The notes under the pieces are model-generated. The model did no database searches and was not told where the DNA came from. It saw only the letters and a list, made by a program, of their open reading frames with translations. Positions 7,625 through 16,142 of a stretch of 34,430 nucleotides of DNA are shown here, piece after piece. The stretch spans positions 1 to 34,430 of the forward strand of contig NZ_JADEXD010000056.1 in assembly GCF_015207285.1 (NCBI RefSeq). Reading direction: 5' to 3'. Made by a program: the position numbers and the translations under genes. The DNA is from Tychonema sp. LEGE 07203 (GTDB lineage: Bacteria; Cyanobacteriota; Cyanobacteriia; Cyanobacteriales; Microcoleaceae). Every line of letters begins with the position of its first letter. The stretch's first letter is position 1.

Positions 7625-10600
7625 ATGACCTATTTTCGCTCTGCTGTAATTTTGACATTAGGTTTTTGGCTGCTACCGCTAGCAGCGCGATCGCAACCTG
7701 TTGTCCCGGCAAATGACGGTACTAATACTGTTGTCAACCAGGAGCAAAATCGCTTAGAGATTAGAGGCGGACAACTGTCAGGAAACGGCGCAAATCTGTT
7801 TCACAGCTTCAGCCAATTTAATCTCAGCGAAGGTCAAATTGCTAATTTTATAACTAATCCCAATATTCAAAATATTTTAGGGCGAATTTCCGGCGGCAAT
7901 GTTTCCGTCATTAACGGCCTGATTTCAGTAAGCGGGGGAAACTCAAATTTATTTTTAATGAATCCGGCGGGAATTGTTTTCGGTCAAAATGCGACATTGA
8001 ACGTGCCGGGGTCTTTTTTGGCAACAACTGCAACGCAGATTGGTTTCGGCGACGGCTGGTTTGCTTCTACGGGAATTAACGATTACAAATCATTGCTGGG
8101 AAATCCAACTCAATTTAATTTTGAAAGCTCAGAATCTGGGACAGTTGTCAATGCTGGAAATTTGGCAGTAGGCAGGGGTCAAAATTTAACTTTGTTGGGG
8201 GGAATCGCGATAAATACCGGGCAATTGTCCGCCCCCGGAGGTCAAATTACGGTGGCTGCTGTTGGGGGAAGCAATGCAGTCCGCATCAGTCAAGCTGGTA
8301 ATTTATTGAGTTTAGAAATTACTCGGTCTTTGCAGTCAGAAAAATCGGCGATTTCCCCCGCTGCTTTGCCTCAGTTGCTGACTGGCCCGGGCGTAGAGTC
8401 AGCTACAGGTTTAACGACTAACGAACAAGGTCAATTAATCCTGACTGGGGGCCAAACAGTGCCGGTAAATGCCGGAAGTGCGATCGTATCGGGTGCTGTC
8501 AATGTATTTGGTTCAGATCGCGGCATTGGGGGCACAGTCAATATTTTAGGGTCAAAAGTCGGACTCTTCGGCGCAAATATCAATGCTTCGGGGACAGACG
8601 GCGGAGGAGTCGTGCGCGTCGGCGGCGGTTTCCGGGGGGCGGAACCGGTGCCAAACGCTTTGGTAACTTATGTTAGTCCTGATTCTACGATCGCAGCAGG
8701 CGCGATCGACCGCGGCAACGGCGGCACAGCGACAATTTGGTCAGACAATACAACTCGCTTCTTCGGCAATATTACGGCTCGCGGGGGCACAGCAGCAGGT
8801 AACGGCGGCAGAGTGGAAGTTTCGGGTAAAAATGCTCTAACTTTCCAAGGAGAGGTGGATACCCGCGCGCCTAACGGGGCGATCGGCAATTTGTGGCTCG
8901 ATCCGGCAAATATTGCGATCGTCAGCGGTAACGGCGAAAACAGCCCTTCATCCTCTGCTGGCGGGGAACTCCAAGCCACAGAATCACCCACTGAAACATC
9001 GATCTCAGAAGTGCAGTTAGAACAGATGGCGGCCGGCAGCAACGTAGTTGTAGAAACCCCCGGCTACATCACCCTCCAAGACTTGCCCGACAACCAACTT
9101 GGACTGCAAGCGCAAACCGGAGACAGCGTAACATTTACAGCAGGCGGAGTGTTTTTTGTCAACGATCCCAACGATGTCATCGAGACTCAAGGCGGCAACA
9201 TCAACATTTTCGCCAGCAGCATTTCTCTGGGCGGAGTCAACGCTAGCGGCGGCAATATCGCTCTGACTGCTAACGGCATTGACTTCAGGGGCGGCAGCAA
9301 TTCCGTCAGCAGTGCGGGGGGGACAATTCGCTTGCAGCCGGGCGACGGCAGAGGAATTCGGGTGGGCGGGACTGGCGATATTTTAGGGGTTTTGGACTTG
9401 ACGGGAGGGGATCTGGGTGCTTTGGCGGCGGGTTTTGGCTCGATCGCGATCGGGCGCGCTAACAGCAGCTCGATCGCGATCGTCGCACCGATTACCTTCC
9501 ACAGCCCGCTGACACTTCAAGGCAGTTCGATCGCGATCGACCATCCCCTCAGAACAACCGGCAGCGCTGCCATCACTCTCGACGCGCCCCAAACCAATCT
9601 CGGCGCAAACATCGCCACATCCGGCGCAGATATCACTTTTACCGGCAACCTTTCCCTGAATGCTGATGCAGCTTTGGACGCTCGATCCACGGGCAGCATT
9701 CTGTTCTCCGGCAGCCTAGACGGAGCTCGCGCCCTGAGACTTGACGCTGGGCGAGTCCGCTTCGGCGGTACAGTCGTAGGTGAAGCTGCACCGCTGGCGA
9801 GTTTGACTGTCAGCGGCGGCATTACCGAGATAGCTGGCGATATCGCGACATCTGGCGACATCGCTTTCAACAGTGCCGTCACAGTCGATCGGCGCAGCAC
9901 GATTTCGGCCAGTAGCGGCAACATCACTTTTGCCAGTACCCTCGACAGCATCCAGGGCCGGGCAAATAATTTGACCCTGCGCGCTGGCGGCAACATTACC
10001 TTTGAGGGCGCAGTCGGTCAAACTCAGAGGTTGGGCCTGCTCTCGGCTGATGCTGCTAGCGTGACGGCTGCTTCCGGAATTGCCGCGCGCATTTTGAGCG
10101 TTAACGCGCGAGATGTTGCTACCTTCAGGGGGGACAGCGCGATTGTTTTCGGAGCCGATATCAAGGCAGAAAACGTACTCTTAGAGGGTAATCTAAGGAC
10201 GGATGGCGGCAGCGCGAACTTGCAAGCAACTGGCGAGGTTCGGACTGGCAATATTACCTCCAGCGGCGGGAGCATTCGGGTTGAGGGAAATAGTGTTGCA
10301 GCAGGGGCGATCGACTCTTCGTCGGCAACGGGAAGAGGCGGCGCGATCGCCCTCAAAAGCAATGCCGGCTCTTTAACTGCGGGAGCTTTGAACTCTTCGG
10401 GGGCGATCGGCGGCAATATTGCCCTCACCTCGCAAACCGGCATTTCTACTCTCGATCTCAACTCCAGCGGCACTCAGGGAAACGGCGGCGCAGTCTCCCT
10501 GAGCGCGATCGGTAACATTCAGTCGGGCTTTATCAATGCTAGAGGTGGCAGTGTTGATGTGACAACTTTCGGTTTGTTTCGATCGAACAATGTTTTTAAC

Positions 10601-12469
10601 GATATATCGGGCAATCTTGCCAGTATTTCTACTGCCGGAGGTACAGGAGGCGGGGCGATCGCAATTCGGCACGGAGGCGGTAGCGATCGACCTTTTGTAG
10701 TTGGCGGGGCGATCGACAACGGAACCCTGGGAATCATTAATGCTGGCGCGGGAAACGCCCTTTTGCCAAGTTTTTCCTTTGGGCAAACTTACACCCAAGG
10801 CAGTTTACCCAATCAGATTTCCCTAATTACACCGGGCGCGCCCCCTACTCCTCCACCAATTCCCGAACCAATCCCCGAACCAATTCCCGAACCAATTCCC
10901 GAACCAATTCCCGAACCAATTCCCGAACCAATTCCCGAACCAATTCCCGAGCCGCCGCTGTCATTTCCTGCCTCTTTGCAAGTAGAATTGCGATCGCCAA
11001 ATCAAAACAAAAATTCCCCAACTAGCCCGGAGCTTTTGATTCCTTCTCGCAGATTCGATACCGCAGCCTCCGGTATTTTAGCCTTTGAACAAACCTTCAC
11101 TCGCGAATACGAAAAATATCTAGATTTGCCCGCCCGAAAACCGATTACAAATATGTCGGTAATTTACGAAACCCTTCGGAAAAACGAACAAATTACCGGG
11201 GTAAAATCTGCAATCATTTATATGAATTGGGTCAGCGGAGCGGACGCATCCGCCCCCCAAGAAAATCATTCGGTGCTGGTGGCAAGTCGGGATTTATCTA
11301 ATCTATTGCCTGTTAAAAAAGACCTCACCCCCCAGCCTCCCAGCCTGTTAGAAAATGGGTTGGAGGAGAGGCTGCCACCAGCCGGCACAGAAGTTTCCGA
11401 TGTTCCTACCGGGGAGCATTTAGAATTAGTGTTAGTCACAGCTAACGCTGAACCGATGCGCCTTTTAGTTCCGGCGACAACGCGCTGGCAGGTACTGCAA
11501 TTAGCCGACGCTTTGCAAACCGAAATCACTAATCCCAGAAGAAGAAACAGTATAAGTTATTTGGATGCAGCTCAAAAACTTTATCGGTGGTTAATTGCAC
11601 CATTTGCTGGAGAATTGGCAGATTTAAAAATTAATAATTTAATTGTAATTCCGGCAGCGGGTTTGCGAAGCGTGCCGTTTGCTGCTCTTCACGATGGCAA
11701 ACAATTTTTAGTTGAGCAATACAGCTTTAGCGTGATGCCGAGTCTGAGTTTGACTGATATCCGCTACGACAATATTGCTGACGATGAAGTTTTGGCGATG
11801 GGAGCGTCGGTATTTAAAGATAAAGCGCCATTACCGGCGGTACCGATCGAGTTAGAGTCGATCGCCCCGCCCTCAGAAGGAAGATCGTTTTTGAATGAAG
11901 ACTTTACTCTCGAAAATTTGCAAGCTCAACGGGCTAATCAGCCTTTTGGAATCATTCACTTAGCAACTCACAGCGAATTCCAGCCCGGAGCACCGACAAA
12001 TTCTTACATTCAGTTGTGGGATACTAAATTGCGCCTCGATCAAATGCGGCAGTTGCGGTGGAATTCTCCCCCGGTGCACCTGTTAGTTTTAAGCGCCTGC
12101 AGTACCGCTTTGGGCGACGAAGAGGCGGAGTTGGGGTTTGCGGGTTTGGCGGTAGCTAGCGGTGCGCGATCGGCTTTGGCGAGTTTGTGGGAAGTCAGCG
12201 ATGAGGGAACTTTGGGGCTAATGACGGAGTTTTACCGGCAGTTGCGGGCCCCCAGACGCAATAGCAATTTGACGATTAAAGCCGAGGCTTTGCGGTGGGC
12301 GCAATTGCAGATGCTGCGGGGGCGCGTGCGGATTCAAGACGGGAAGCTGGAAGCCGAAGGGCTTTCTGAGGCGATCGTTTTGCCTCCGGAAATTGCGGGG
12401 CGGGGCGATCGAATGCTTTCCCATCCTTATTATTGGGCTGCTTTTACAATGATTGGCAATCCTTGGTAA
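7625..12469 (+). CDS. Two-partner-secretion haemagglutinin-like protein with C-terminal CHAT protease domain
   Basis: A 1614-residue protein. Residues 1-24 form a signal peptide ending LAARSQ. Residues 25-~150 form the TPS domain, with LFLMNPAGIVFGQNA and ILGRISGGNVSVING typical of haemagglutinin exoproteins exported through an outer-membrane TpsB pore. Gly/Ser/Ala-rich beta-helix repeats run to about 1050. Eight IPEP units (1079-1110) make a stiff linker. The CHAT domain occupies about 1135-1614, with the caspase-like dyad H1449 (HLATHSEF) and C1492 (LSACSTALGDEE), both present. An embedded dispersed repeat encodes residues ~1231-1249. No TpsB gene is in the window. The start is an ATG inside tandem repeats without a ribosome site. 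Such fusions are known from cyanobacteria; substrate and role are not. Confidence 0.9.
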   Translation: MTYFRSAVILTLGFWLLPLAARSQPVVPANDGTNTVVNQEQNRLEIRGGQLSGNGANLFHSFSQFNLSEGQIANFITNPNIQNILGRISGGNVSVINGLISVSGGNSNLFLMNPAGIVFGQNATLNVPGSFLATTATQIGFGDGWFASTGINDYKSLLGNPTQFNFESSESGTVVNAGNLAVGRGQNLTLLGGIAINTGQLSAPGGQITVAAVGGSNAVRISQAGNLLSLEITRSLQSEKSAISPAALPQLLTGPGVESATGLTTNEQGQLILTGGQTVPVNAGSAIVSGAVNVFGSDRGIGGTVNILGSKVGLFGANINASGTDGGGVVRVGGGFRGAEPVPNALVTYVSPDSTIAAGAIDRGNGGTATIWSDNTTRFFGNITARGGTAAGNGGRVEVSGKNALTFQGEVDTRAPNGAIGNLWLDPANIAIVSGNGENSPSSSAGGELQATESPTETSISEVQLEQMAAGSNVVVETPGYITLQDLPDNQLGLQAQTGDSVTFTAGGVFFVNDPNDVIETQGGNINIFASSISLGGVNASGGNIALTANGIDFRGGSNSVSSAGGTIRLQPGDGRGIRVGGTGDILGVLDLTGGDLGALAAGFGSIAIGRANSSSIAIVAPITFHSPLTLQGSSIAIDHPLRTTGSAAITLDAPQTNLGANIATSGADITFTGNLSLNADAALDARSTGSILFSGSLDGARALRLDAGRVRFGGTVVGEAAPLASLTVSGGITEIAGDIATSGDIAFNSAVTVDRRSTISASSGNITFASTLDSIQGRANNLTLRAGGNITFEGAVGQTQRLGLLSADAASVTAASGIAARILSVNARDVATFRGDSAIVFGADIKAENVLLEGNLRTDGGSANLQATGEVRTGNITSSGGSIRVEGNSVAAGAIDSSSATGRGGAIALKSNAGSLTAGALNSSGAIGGNIALTSQTGISTLDLNSSGTQGNGGAVSLSAIGNIQSGFINARGGSVDVTTFGLFRSNNVFNDISGNLASISTAGGTGGGAIAIRHGGGSDRPFVVGGAIDNGTLGIINAGAGNALLPSFSFGQTYTQGSLPNQISLITPGAPPTPPPIPEPIPEPIPEPIPEPIPEPIPEPIPEPIPEPPLSFPASLQVELRSPNQNKNSPTSPELLIPSRRFDTAASGILAFEQTFTREYEKYLDLPARKPITNMSVIYETLRKNEQITGVKSAIIYMNWVSGADASAPQENHSVLVASRDLSNLLPVKKDLTPQPPSLLENGLEERLPPAGTEVSDVPTGEHLELVLVTANAEPMRLLVPATTRWQVLQLADALQTEITNPRRRNSISYLDAAQKLYRWLIAPFAGELADLKINNLIVIPAAGLRSVPFAALHDGKQFLVEQYSFSVMPSLSLTDIRYDNIADDEVLAMGASVFKDKAPLPAVPIELESIAPPSEGRSFLNEDFTLENLQAQRANQPFGIIHLATHSEFQPGAPTNSYIQLWDTKLRLDQMRQLRWNSPPVHLLVLSACSTALGDEEAELGFAGLAVASGARSALASLWEVSDEGTLGLMTEFYRQLRAPRRNSNLTIKAEALRWAQLQMLRGRVRIQDGKLEAEGLSEAIVLPPEIAGRGDRMLSHPYYWAAFTMIGNPW
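10859..10954 (+). repeat. Eight 12-base repeats encoding (IPEP)8
   Basis: Eight tandem copies of ATTCCCGAACCA (one with ATCCCC, the last with GAGCCG) encode IPEP units. They link the beta-helical stalk to the CHAT domain. Near-identity at the DNA level suggests recent expansion and likely length variation between strains. Confidence 0.95.
11317..11373 (+). repeat. Dispersed repeat captured in-frame in the CHAT gene
   Basis: The stretch GACCTCACCCCCCAGCCTCC and the following GGTTGGAGGAGAGGC match a C-rich/G-rich dispersed repeat that I recall as common between cyanobacterial genes. Here it is translated (DLTPQPPSLLENGLEERL) as an insertion in the N-terminal part of the CHAT domain. Confidence 0.6.
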
Positions 12470-12740
12470 TTGGGCGGAGCGAAGCGGAGGGATTGGGCCC
12501 AGCGAAGCGGAGGGATTGGGCATTGGGCATTTTCCCTAATGACTGAGGACTGAGGACTGTTGACTGTTGACTGTTAACTGTTAACTGTTAACTGTTAACT
12601 GTTGACTGTTGACTGTTAACATCATGTATGAGTGCAACCGGAATTGATATGACTAATAACCAACAAATAACCAACAACCAATAACCAATAACCAACAACC
12701 AATAACCAATAACCAATAACCAATAACCAATAACCAACAA
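12470..12740. repeat. Tandem repeat block downstream of the CHAT gene
   Basis: Two direct copies of AGCGAAGCGGAGGGATTGGG (12479-12518) are followed by GGACTGA, TGACTGT and AACTGTT units to about 12618. A lone arm of the foldback element (TGCAACCGGAATTGATAT, 12632-12650) follows, then CAATAAC/CAACAAA units. There is no gene and no clear terminator. Confidence 0.8.
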
Positions 12741-12850
12741 ATAATATCAAATCCGGTAGCATCGTCCTGTATTTATATCTCTATTCTCTCTCTGTGTCCT
12801 CTGTGTTCTCTGCGGTTAAATCATTCCGATGCAACCGGAAACGATATAAC
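12741..12850 (-). mobile_element. MITE-like foldback element, copy B (inverted relative to copy A)
   Basis: Its reverse complement matches 7334-7443 over nearly its whole length: TATATCGTTTCCGGTTGCAT at one end, AACCGCAGAGAACACAGAGG inside, and GATGCTACCGGATTTGATAT at the other end. The inner right arm has lost the AATCATTCC part that copy A keeps. Copies A and B therefore bracket the CHAT gene as inverted repeats. Confidence 0.75.
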
Positions 12851-12906
12851 AAATAACAACTAACAACTAACAACTAACAACTAACAACTAACAACTAACA
12901 ACTAAC
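12851..12906. repeat. 7-base tandem repeats (ACAACTA)
   Basis: About seven units of ACAACTA lie immediately downstream of the 230-aa membrane protein gene (minus strand), in STRR style. Confidence 0.85.
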
Positions 12907-12915
12907 TCTTCTTCC

Positions 12916-13608
12916 TTAATCTTCTTCACTCTGCTGGAAATGCCGCCAAACTTCCTGATGACATACGTGCCAAAAATAAAAAGCCAAATTCAGAAGAGCT
13001 AATAACTTAGTGCCATCTTCTAACATCGCGTGCAATCCTATACTTGGAGAGTTGATAATATCCTCAAGCCGCGAGATGGCAAACAAGAATAATGCTGCGA
13101 CTAATGGCAGGTAAGGAGTAGTTTTGATGTACCGCCAAAAATTATATGTGTAAAGAAAAACACCGCTGGCATAACATAAATAAATTATTTTTTTAGATAT
13201 TCCCAGCCGTGAAAGAATCAAAGTCATCCGAAACCTGTCATCCACATACAAGACTCCCAGCAGTAAAGCACTAAAAAATAAGAAGATGGCCGATCGACTG
13301 CGGGGATGTTTTTGGCGCAGCAATCCAAAACTAAATGCACAAATTACCACACAAATGCACCCTAGGACTTCGGAAACTCCGGTGAGAATTCCTTCGTAAG
13401 GAAACCAGAAATTAAAAGGATCGCTAAACAGGCGTTCAACTCCGTCTCCCTTATTATTGAGTTTTGCGTAGACGCTCAGCCAGCCCAAAATCAGGACAGT
13501 CAGAATGTTGAAAGCAGCTAAAAACGGTACAGTAAAAAAGTGTGTTTTGAAAAGTTCTAAAGAGTTTGAAAAATTGGGAATTTTATCTAATAAAGACCGA
13601 CGCTTCAT
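12916..13608 (-). CDS. Multi-pass membrane protein of unknown function
   Basis: A protein of 230 residues with about six hydrophobic segments: FLAAFNILTVLILGWLSVYA near the start, VSEVLGCICVVICAFSFGLL, AIFLFFSALLLGVLYV, IIYLCYASGVFLYTYNFW, PLVAALFLFAISRL and LLALLNLAFYFWHVC. I chose the ATG at 13608 (MKRRSLLDK) because GGAG lies 9 bases upstream; a TTG five codons earlier also keeps the frame open. The motif VDDRFRMTLIL stands between segments three and four. The gene follows the histidine kinase by 28 bases on the same strand, so they are probably co-transcribed, and it could be a membrane partner of the kinase. I do not recognise a family. Confidence 0.7.
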   Translation of the reverse strand: MKRRSLLDKIPNFSNSLELFKTHFFTVPFLAAFNILTVLILGWLSVYAKLNNKGDGVERLFSDPFNFWFPYEGILTGVSEVLGCICVVICAFSFGLLRQKHPRSRSAIFLFFSALLLGVLYVDDRFRMTLILSRLGISKKIIYLCYASGVFLYTYNFWRYIKTTPYLPLVAALFLFAISRLEDIINSPSIGLHAMLEDGTKLLALLNLAFYFWHVCHQEVWRHFQQSEED

Positions 13609-13636
13609 AAAAACTATCTCCAAGCAATAGGCTTAG

Positions 13637-15025
13637 TTACTGATTTAGGGGCAGCCAAAGTACAAAGGTAGTGCCGCAGTCGGTAGGATATAAATGAGTT
13701 TCCGCAGGTGGCAGCCATTCGGGATTTACTGGGGAAAATACTTCGATTTCTCCTTGCATTTGACGGACTAAATCGCGGGCGATCGCCAAACCCAATCCTG
13801 TGCCGGGAATTTCTGTCTGCGCTTTTTCTCCCCGGTAGTGCCGCTCAAATAAATGCTCTAAATCCTGGGGAGGAATCCCGGCACCTGTGTCGCTGACTGC
13901 TACTGCTACCGCAGGGGATGGGCGGTGTGTTGCCCGATCGCCCTTCGCTGTTACTTTAATATAAATTTGGCAGCCGGCGGGGCTATATTTCAAAGCATTG
14001 TCAATTAAATTGCTCAAAACTTCGCGCAAAGCTCGATCGTTCGCCGAGACTGGCGGCAAATCCGCCGGTATGTCGGCTACCAATGACAGATGCTTTTCCG
14101 ATGCGATCGCCCCAGCGGAAATTAACAGCGGTTTTAAGACTTCTGCTACACAGCAGGATTCTGCTAAATTGGCTGCAGGCGACAGCGACAGGGGAGAATG
14201 CTGGATTAATTCCGCATTGGATCTTGCTTTTTCCGAAGTGCCTGATGGCAGTCTCAGATTTGCTTCGCCGGTGTCAACGGTGCGATCGAATTGACTGAGC
14301 AACTCTTGCAGCCGATCGCTCTCTCGGACAATACTAAAAGCTACATTGCGGTTTTTGTCTTCCGGTACCAGCCGCCGCGCCAACAGCTTGCCAAAAGTTC
14401 GCAACGCTGTCAGCGGACTTTTGAACTGGTGCAGCAAATTCTGCACCGTGTCGTAAACCTGAGCCTGGATTTGCCGAACCGAGCTTAATTCCTGGTGCAT
14501 CCACTGCGATCGCTGGTCTAAAATGCACGCCAGGGCTAAGGTGCGAGCAATTTGTTGCATAGTCGCCTCTTCTCGATCGTTCCAAGGCCTGTCTTGCCTG
14601 CCGCACACCAGGAGTCCCATTACAGAGCCTTCGTGTATCATAGGCGTAACTATTTGCAGGCGCTGTTGCCACAGATTCTCCGGGCCTTGACACTGGTTTT
14701 GGCGCCCGTTACCGGGCAGCCGATCGGGTGCGATCGCCCCCACCGTTGATTCTTCCACAGCAAAAACTGGTGCCGCCAGCCGTCGCGGCACGGGTTTGGC
14801 TGTGGAACTTTCCGAAGGTTGCAGGGTCAACCCCTGATTTTCTGGTGATTCTACTGAATTTTCCGGGTAAACTGCGATCGGCACTAACTTTGCCTCGCTC
14901 CCGGATACCATCTCTCGTGTCAAGTATACTGCGCTGAATGTCGCTCCCAAACTGACTGCGATCGCCACCTGCGATCGACAAAGCTTGACAAATTCTGAAC
15001 TGGCTGGCATTAACATGAGCGCCAC
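13637..15025 (-). CDS. GAF-domain sensor histidine kinase, Hik2/CSK-like
   Basis: A 462-residue soluble two-component kinase. An N-terminal GAF-like region (about 10-170) precedes the H-box LLHQFKSPLTALRTFGKLL with phospho-acceptor H199. The N-box SNLIDNALKYSP (N339, N343), G1 DTGAG (379-383), F-box LFERHYRG and G2 GTGLG (408-412) are intact. The kinase should therefore be active. The N-terminus EFVKLCRSQVAIAV with C16 and the H-box recall Hik2, the cyanobacterial relative of chloroplast sensor kinase, where an N-terminal cysteine serves a redox Fe-S centre; this link is from memory. No response regulator is adjacent. The first codon is GTG; ATG at 15016 or 15010 is equally possible. Confidence 0.85.
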   Translation of the reverse strand: MALMLMPASSEFVKLCRSQVAIAVSLGATFSAVYLTREMVSGSEAKLVPIAVYPENSVESPENQGLTLQPSESSTAKPVPRRLAAPVFAVEESTVGAIAPDRLPGNGRQNQCQGPENLWQQRLQIVTPMIHEGSVMGLLVCGRQDRPWNDREEATMQQIARTLALACILDQRSQWMHQELSSVRQIQAQVYDTVQNLLHQFKSPLTALRTFGKLLARRLVPEDKNRNVAFSIVRESDRLQELLSQFDRTVDTGEANLRLPSGTSEKARSNAELIQHSPLSLSPAANLAESCCVAEVLKPLLISAGAIASEKHLSLVADIPADLPPVSANDRALREVLSNLIDNALKYSPAGCQIYIKVTAKGDRATHRPSPAVAVAVSDTGAGIPPQDLEHLFERHYRGEKAQTEIPGTGLGLAIARDLVRQMQGEIEVFSPVNPEWLPPAETHLYPTDCGTTFVLWLPLNQ

Positions 15026-15401
15026 ATTAATATATCTAACGAAATTCTAAGTGAACTACAACTAATTTGCCGCCGATTACAGATTCGGGGACTTCTAGAT
15101 TTCAGGTTTTTGCGTTTTAATAGAAGGCTGCTAGGTTCCAAGCATCCGGCCCTCAAGAACAAAAATTGCCCTGCATTCCCGTCCAGCTTTCACAGTTCCC
15201 GAAGCTAGCTGCTGCCTGAACTTTCGGGCTACAATACCACAACCGCTGCACTTTTGTCGATCGGCACGAATGTTAAGATTGTGTCGATATATTAAAAACT
15301 GTTGATTTTTGGAGCTAGAACGGATATACTCGGCTCGGATTTGGTAGCTATCATTACAACCTGTCTGCTCATACTGTCTGCTCACAGAGGAGGTAAAGAA
15401 A
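15026..15401. promoter_or_regulatory. Divergent promoter region with a 13-base repeat in the DUF3155 leader
   Basis: These 376 bases separate the kinase (minus) from the DUF3155 gene (plus) and hold no supported gene. Directly before the DUF3155 ribosome site lie two tandem 13-base units, CTGTCTGCTCATA (15361-15373) and CTGTCTGCTCACA (15374-15386). No certain -10/-35 pair was identified. Confidence 0.5.
15387..15394 (+). promoter_or_regulatory. Strong ribosome-binding site that fixes a TTG start
   Basis: GAGGAGGT is a near-perfect anti-16S match, seven bases before TTG at 15402. No ATG or GTG lies in frame near it, so it decides the start of the DUF3155 gene. Confidence 0.85.
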
Positions 15402-15725
15402 TTGGCCAGGAGACGTAAACGCAAGAGTCGCCGCCGACAAGAAGGACGCAGAATTTTAGAGTGTGTGCCTCAATATAGCATCGAGAGCGGCGAAGATAAA
15501 CCCGTAACAGCGGCTCGCAAGTTCATCCATGCCGAAGGCATTGCTCCCCCAGCTTTACTGTTAGTCAAGCGTAACGAGCATACCACCGACAGATACTTTT
15601 GGGCTGAAAAAGGTTTGTTCGGAGCCCAATACGTAGAAGAGAACCATTTCTTGTTTCCCAGCTTAAAGGTAATGCTGGAAACAGCCACAGAAAAACTTGC
15701 TCTGGTGGCCGCCAGTCGCGCATAG
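15402..15725 (+). CDS. DUF3155 family protein, TTG start
   Basis: A 107-residue basic protein beginning MARRRKRKSRRRQEGRRILE, followed by ESGEDKPVTAARKFIHAEGI, KRNEHTTDRYFWAEKGLFGA and QYVEENHFLFPSL. This matches, from memory, the DUF3155 family, which is nearly confined to cyanobacteria and has no known function. The very basic N-terminus would suit RNA or ribosome binding, but that is inference. The start is TTG behind a strong GAGGAGGT, an unusual pairing that hints at translation control. It stands alone, divergent from the histidine kinase. Confidence 0.85.
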   Translation: MARRRKRKSRRRQEGRRILECVPQYSIESGEDKPVTAARKFIHAEGIAPPALLLVKRNEHTTDRYFWAEKGLFGAQYVEENHFLFPSLKVMLETATEKLALVAASRA

Positions 15726-16142
15726 AGCAAACATAGCGCGATAGTTCTCATTGTCTGGAGAGTGCTGACTGAAATTTACGCGAAAAGTCCTTAAGAAATA
15801 AGCACTAGGGTATAAGGCGCCATCGCAACAGGATAGCTCGCCTGCTACGGGCGACCGCCACAGCGCGCACTCTCACGATAATGGTTTTTTTTGACTCAGC
15901 CCAAAAACGGATAAAATCCGGGCAGGGCTGTCGCCGCCCCAAATTTTAGACGAAAATTAAAGCTCCCAGATTCATCTTTTTTAGCATGAATCTCAAATCT
16001 TCAAGGCCCCAATCTAAAATCGATCGAGTGTTTGGTCGATCGAGCCAACAGCCAACCAGAGATCCACAGGGATTCATCGGTTTGTCTGCTGAAAGTCTCA
16101 GCACGGCATCTAGCATATCAAAAAACGTTCCACACCAAAATT
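15726..16142. other. Intergenic region, no gene supported
   Basis: This 417-base space between convergent genes has a GC-rich middle (about 15820-15885) followed by T8 at 15886-15893. I cannot fold a convincing terminator stem directly before it. A 65-codon frame at 15986-16183 runs into the next gene's 3' end and is not called. A small RNA at 15800-15893 is possible but unproven. Confidence 0.4.

Noticed and set aside
8668-10798. Long minus-strand frames (up to 159 codons) inside the CHAT gene
   Set aside because: They mirror the repetitive Gly/Ser/Ala coding strand; composition of Pro, Ala and Val runs is typical of shadows.
15800-15893. Small RNA ending in the T8 run
   Set aside because: No convincing GC stem directly precedes the T-run and no known cyanobacterial RNA motif was recognised.
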